Shown piece by piece: positions 61,001 to 64,000 of a stretch of 64,000 bases of DNA. The notes below the pieces were generated by a model, which saw nothing but the letters and a program-made list of their open reading frames with translations, searched no databases and was not told the origin of the DNA. The position numbers and the translations under genes are program-made. Where the stretch lies: the NCBI GenBank assembly GCA_029783825.1, contig JAREIK010002450.1, positions 3,031,022 to 3,095,021 of the forward strand, written 5' to 3'. Positions within the stretch are counted from its first letter, which is position 1; every line of letters starts with the position of its first letter. The stretch comes from Sapria himalayana (taxonomy: Eukaryota; Streptophyta; Magnoliopsida; Malpighiales; Rafflesiaceae).

Positions 61001-61495
61001 TGAGTTCGACTCCAAACATGTACTGAGAGCAAGTCTATGATATGGTTTTACACTTTTCTTGGAGGCAATATTTTCTCAAAAAACTAAGAGTTAATAATTA
61101 TTTTGAGATTCAATGTAGATGTGAAGTTCAATGTGATAATGATAATTATTTGTGAGATATTTTAGATATGATATCTGCTCGAAAAGATTGTGTATGTACT
61201 CACTTCTCCTATTATTATTTATTGTCGCGGTCAGACATTGAGATATATAGTCTTTAATCCAGTATTTTATAAGCGGTTGGAGTACATAAATGTGGACTAC
61301 TTCCAGAGAGAGAATTTTCAAATGAGTTCATTACTACAATGTAGATTCAAACAACTAGACAGCTAGTGAACATCTTTATGAAGATATTTTGAGATGTCAC
61401 CTTACCTTTATTTCTTCCAACCTTTCTTGTGTGGACTTATTTGTATCTTCTTGATGAGAGAATTATAATTTTCTTATTATTTAATTTATTTTTTT
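58080..61495 (+). pseudogene. Copia polyprotein remnant of the 56363 element
   Basis: The protease zone is near 58290. The integrase start near 58840 (HFDLIN-stop-NVWEPNRDK) is followed by a 33-bp unit repeated three times. An integrase tail is near 59340. The linker near 59815 encodes KRIDKLY. The reverse transcriptase at 60290-60650 shows an SLCLSYKCVLL stretch and LNDILIT where YVDDIIIT is expected, so one catalytic Asp is Asn. A RNase H part is near 60960-61180. Stops are spread throughout. The changes are largely C to T and G to A. Confidence 0.65.
58877..58990 (+). repeat. 33-bp tandem repeat in Copia integrase
   Basis: GAGTGCTTGAGATATTAGAT plus 13 bases repeats at 58877, 58910 and 58943, with a partial fourth from 58976. 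At 33 bp (11 codons) the frame is kept, and the unit encodes part of the segment after VWGPNR. Confidence 0.92.
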
Positions 61496-61620
61496 TGATG
61501 GAACACTCGATTTGTGGGATGTCCCAATCATTTTTGCTCATTATATAAGGGCAACTGATGTATAAATTTTCATTAAAAGTGTTATTGTATTATTTTTGTT
61601 AATTAGTGTTAAATTTATCA

Positions 61621-63286
61621 ATTTTTTTTTTGTTTTTTTGATGGATAAATAATTATTAAATTTGATTTTATTATATAATATATATAATGGTTAATATTTC
61701 ATTTCCTTATAATTCATGCCTTGGTATAGTTTTGCAACTCACACGTTAGAAGGACTTTGTGTCATGAATCTTTCATAACAATAGAATTCAAAATTATGAT
61801 TGTAATACATAAGTTAGAAGACAACTTAAGGCTGTACATTATTTTTAGGAATGATTTGTGTTTCATGATTATTAATACTTTGTTATGATAGATAGACAAT
61901 ATGATACATTAGTTATAACTCATTCAATGATAATTGAAATACATAAATTATAATTTGAGTGACATTCCATTAAGAAGATTTGAGTTGGCTTTGTTATTAT
62001 TGTGAATGTTAATTTTGTTATGGTTTTACTTTGCTTTTCATTCTATGCTCTATGGATGAAAATATCTAACATGTGGGTAATCTAAATTCAAAATTGTGAT
62101 TATATATTAATGCTTTTCATTGTACATTTGCTATGAGATTATTGAGAGTTAGTAGTTTATGACTTATTTTTTTAGAGAGGAGAAGAATCATATAAAAGAT
62201 TAACTATCTAACTATTACTAGGTTCACCTTGACGTAGCTTTTTGCATATTAACATATCTGATCACATGTATTTTTGAAAAAGTTTGTATGTAAAGAAATT
62301 GATTTGAGCACCAAATAGCACAAAAAAAGATTGACTATAAATTTTTATATTTTTATTTGAGATAATATTATCTTTTAAAAAAATAAAAGACAATTATTTT
62401 GAGATCCAGTATAGATGAAGAATTCATGACGATATAGATAATTATTTTTGAGAAATTTTTAGATCATATATATTTTTGGTGAAAATGGATATTTGTTTTC
62501 TTTTCTCATGGTAGTTTACAAGTAGGTGAAATACATAGAAGTCAATTGATTTATTTTCAATAAAAAGGTTTATGATTACACTATTGTTATAAAATATAAT
62601 CTATTAATTGATATTTATTTAATTGATATTTTCATGAATATCTCAAAAAGGTTTCAACTAATTATTTTTTTTCATGTTTGGTATTTTGGATAATTACACA
62701 CCAACTTGAGAGGATTATTATCGTTTTAATTTATTTTTTACTTTATTTTTTATGGATAGTAGCACTAAATATGTGGGCTGCCTATTCCAACATTAGTGTT
62801 ATAGTTTTTAAATTTCAATTGTATATTTGTTATGAGATTGATTTTTGTTGTTTATGGTTTTGTTTTCTATATATAGCATAAAATAAATTGTTTATATTTT
62901 CACAAATATCTTAGATATATTTACTTGTTTTTTTTCCCAAGTTAATGGTACAAGAGATTCATATGTCTGCTTGAATAAGTGTCCTGGTTGTATAACATGC
63001 TTTTCATGTATATGTTTTTAATTGGTTTATGTAAAACACTTTTGTTAATAAAGATGTTCTAACATTTTTGACATGTAAGCATGTTTTTATGGTCATTTTT
63101 TTCTCTGTGAAAAATATAATTTGTACCCTAGTTGTTTTTGCTGTAACATAATGGTATGAAGTAAATATAGAGGTCTTTCATTCTATGAATCATAAGTATA
63201 TTTTTTTTGTGAATCATAAAGAAATGTTACTATCTTCTACTTTGTAATTGAACCACAGTTCATTTAATGCAAGATTCATATTTCAG
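61621..63286. other. Last part of the giant intron, with possible small Copia remnant
   Basis: Two alignable stretches near 62054 and 62750 (TATGGAT..A.CACTAAYATGTGGG ... TTTGYTATGAGATT) resemble the family LTR. Between them, 62390-62530 parallels the RNase H-side segment near 61090. This suggests a short internally deleted Copia at about 62050-62860. The final 400 bp before the exon has no recognised repeat and ends in CATATTTCAG. Confidence 0.4.
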
Positions 63287-63350
63287 GATTTTAACTCAAG
63301 GAGATGGTCAAGAAGCTTGTAATTTTCTTCATGCAGCAGGACCTTTGAAG
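63287..63350 (+). CDS. SOS4: Pyridoxal kinase, internal exon with LHAAGP
   Basis: This 64-bp exon starts with G, completing the Arg codon AG|G begun at 40350. It then encodes ILTQGDGQEACNFLHAAGPL and a final Lys. Plant pyridoxal kinases have the parallel I(T/N)SE.DG.EAC..LHAAGP.K directly after TGLR, so order and phase agree exactly. It ends in phase 0 before the donor GTATGTTT. The next expected segment (VVITS.) is not seen up to 64000. Differences from the family (ILTQ for I.SE, PLK for P.K) are mild. Confidence 0.93.
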
Positions 63351-64000
63351 GTATGTTTACATATGTTATATGTATATTGTTAAGCATGTTTGATTTTTAT
63401 TTTATCATGTTTTTGAAAAATAGAAATATACAAACCTAGTCTTTTAACTTGGTTTTGTATTAGTGTATGTAGAAGTTGAGATTAATTTTTTGAGTACTTA
63501 ATTTTTCTATTGAGTTTGTTGTAGTTTTTTTTTTCTATTTTTAGTTTGTTCCATTTCGTGTATTTTGTTTATGATAAAGACAACTAACTTGCTGACTACC
63601 CTAGGCTGGGTGCTCTTATCATAAAATAAATAACAAAAAAAATTTTAAATTTAAATAAATCTCAATAGTTATTATAGCTAATAATATAAATCCAAGACTC
63701 TTTTGTTTTTTATTTATTTTTAAATATGTGAATTATTTACTTTTGTGAATTGGCTTTCTACACAACTCATTGATAATAAAGATTTTTGTTTTATTGATTT
63801 TGTTTTGCATGATCAAAAGATTTTGTAGACGATTTTATTTAGTTTTGAGTATGATGGTTTGTAGTTGTTCTTTTTTATTGTTATAAAATCTTCAAATTAT
63901 TTGAGTGTAATTAATTTTTTAATTGTCCATTCTTGTCTTCGTTTTTCATTTCAGCCCCAATTAAAAATTTATAGATTGTAGAATAAAAAAATCTCAAGAT
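63351..64000 (+). other. SOS4: Start of the next pyridoxal kinase intron
   Basis: Begins GTATGTTTAC. It is AT-rich, with no VVITS-like exon and no recognised repeat up to the window edge. Confidence 0.7.

Larger units (their letters stand above)
56363..61620 (+). mobile_element. Near-complete short-LTR Copia element, with nested hAT H
   Basis: The 5' LTR is 56363-56484 (122 bp) and the 3' LTR 61496-61620 (125 bp). Both are TGATGGAA ... AAATTTATCA and alignable throughout but clearly diverged. The primer-binding site (56485-) reads TGATATTAGAGCG, the standard TGGTATCAGAGCG with transition changes. Flanks are ATATT on the left and ATTTT on the right, a possible 5-bp duplication with one mismatch. 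The phrase TCTTGATGAGAG precedes the 3' LTR. The interior holds a GTGCA-rich leader, hAT H, and the polyprotein remnant. Confidence 0.8.
40351..63286 (+). other. SOS4: Giant 22.9 kb intron of pyridoxal kinase
   Basis: Bounded by the donor GTACTTATGG and the acceptor CATATTTCAG. The flanking exons join in frame across it (phase 2), with the conserved order TGLR then I..GDG.EAC. It contains at least six hAT elements (three of them nested in one stack), a 5.3 kb Copia with a hAT inside, further Copia fragments and a cluster of short inverted units. Most of its length is transposon-derived. Transcripts must be spliced across all of this for the kinase to be made. Confidence 0.88.

Noticed and set aside
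63950..64000. TTTCAG followed by CCCCAATTAAAAATTTATAG as the next kinase exon
   Set aside because: The translation does not resemble the expected VVITS segment and reaches a stop within a few codons.

Overview
The window looks like nuclear DNA of a large, AT-rich, transposon-filled flowering-plant genome. Evidence for this is a plant-type pyridoxal kinase gene split by GT/AG introns, plus plant Copia and Gypsy retrotransposons, an L1-type LINE with DUF4283-like ORF1 and RNase H regions, and several hAT DNA transposons. The species cannot be named from this sequence; a monocot is possible but that is only an impression. I saw no rRNA, tRNA, CRISPR or bacterial-type operon.

The only host gene I can support is pyridoxal kinase (Arabidopsis SOS4, vitamin B6 salvage) on the + strand. 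Three internal exons are visible at 40016-40089, 40286-40350 and 63287-63350. They join in frame and encode 67 residues. A 22.9 kb intron full of transposons separates the second and third. Neither the N-terminal exons nor the exon that should follow were found, so the preceding intron may exceed 40 kb. About 203 of 64,000 bases are recognisable host coding sequence.

Layout, left to right. 1-2728: reverse-strand Copia with its 5' LTR. 2729-9530: Copia, hAT and Gypsy gag remnants. 9609-9991: a small hAT element with a perfect 8-bp target duplication. 9992-14547: Copia 5' ends, microsatellites and a decayed short-LTR Copia. 14548-21160: a Copia polyprotein split by a 3.9 kb hAT. 21161-22900: a duplicated 65-mer, a reverse-strand Copia RNase H piece and unclassified AT-rich DNA. 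22950-27015: a second, DUF659-type hAT carrying a nested hAT. 27170-37785: a TNT1/Tork-like Copia interrupted by a 6.8 kb L1 LINE with a 10-bp target duplication. 38520-39717: two same-orientation Copia 5' ends. 40016-63350: the kinase exons and giant intron. The intron holds three further single hAT insertions, a three-deep hAT nest (43721-48424), a cluster of short inverted units (49567-50030) and a near-complete short-LTR Copia (56363-61620) that itself carries a hAT.

One hAT family dominates, with ends like TAGAGGTGTCAAACGGGC and very GC-rich subterminal sequence. For most members both ends and the 8-bp target duplication can be read, so the order of insertion can be reconstructed. Every transposon coding region seen carries stops, frameshifts or lost catalytic residues. 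I found no convincing new protein system. The notable material is the giant intron, the nested insertions and several repeat structures.
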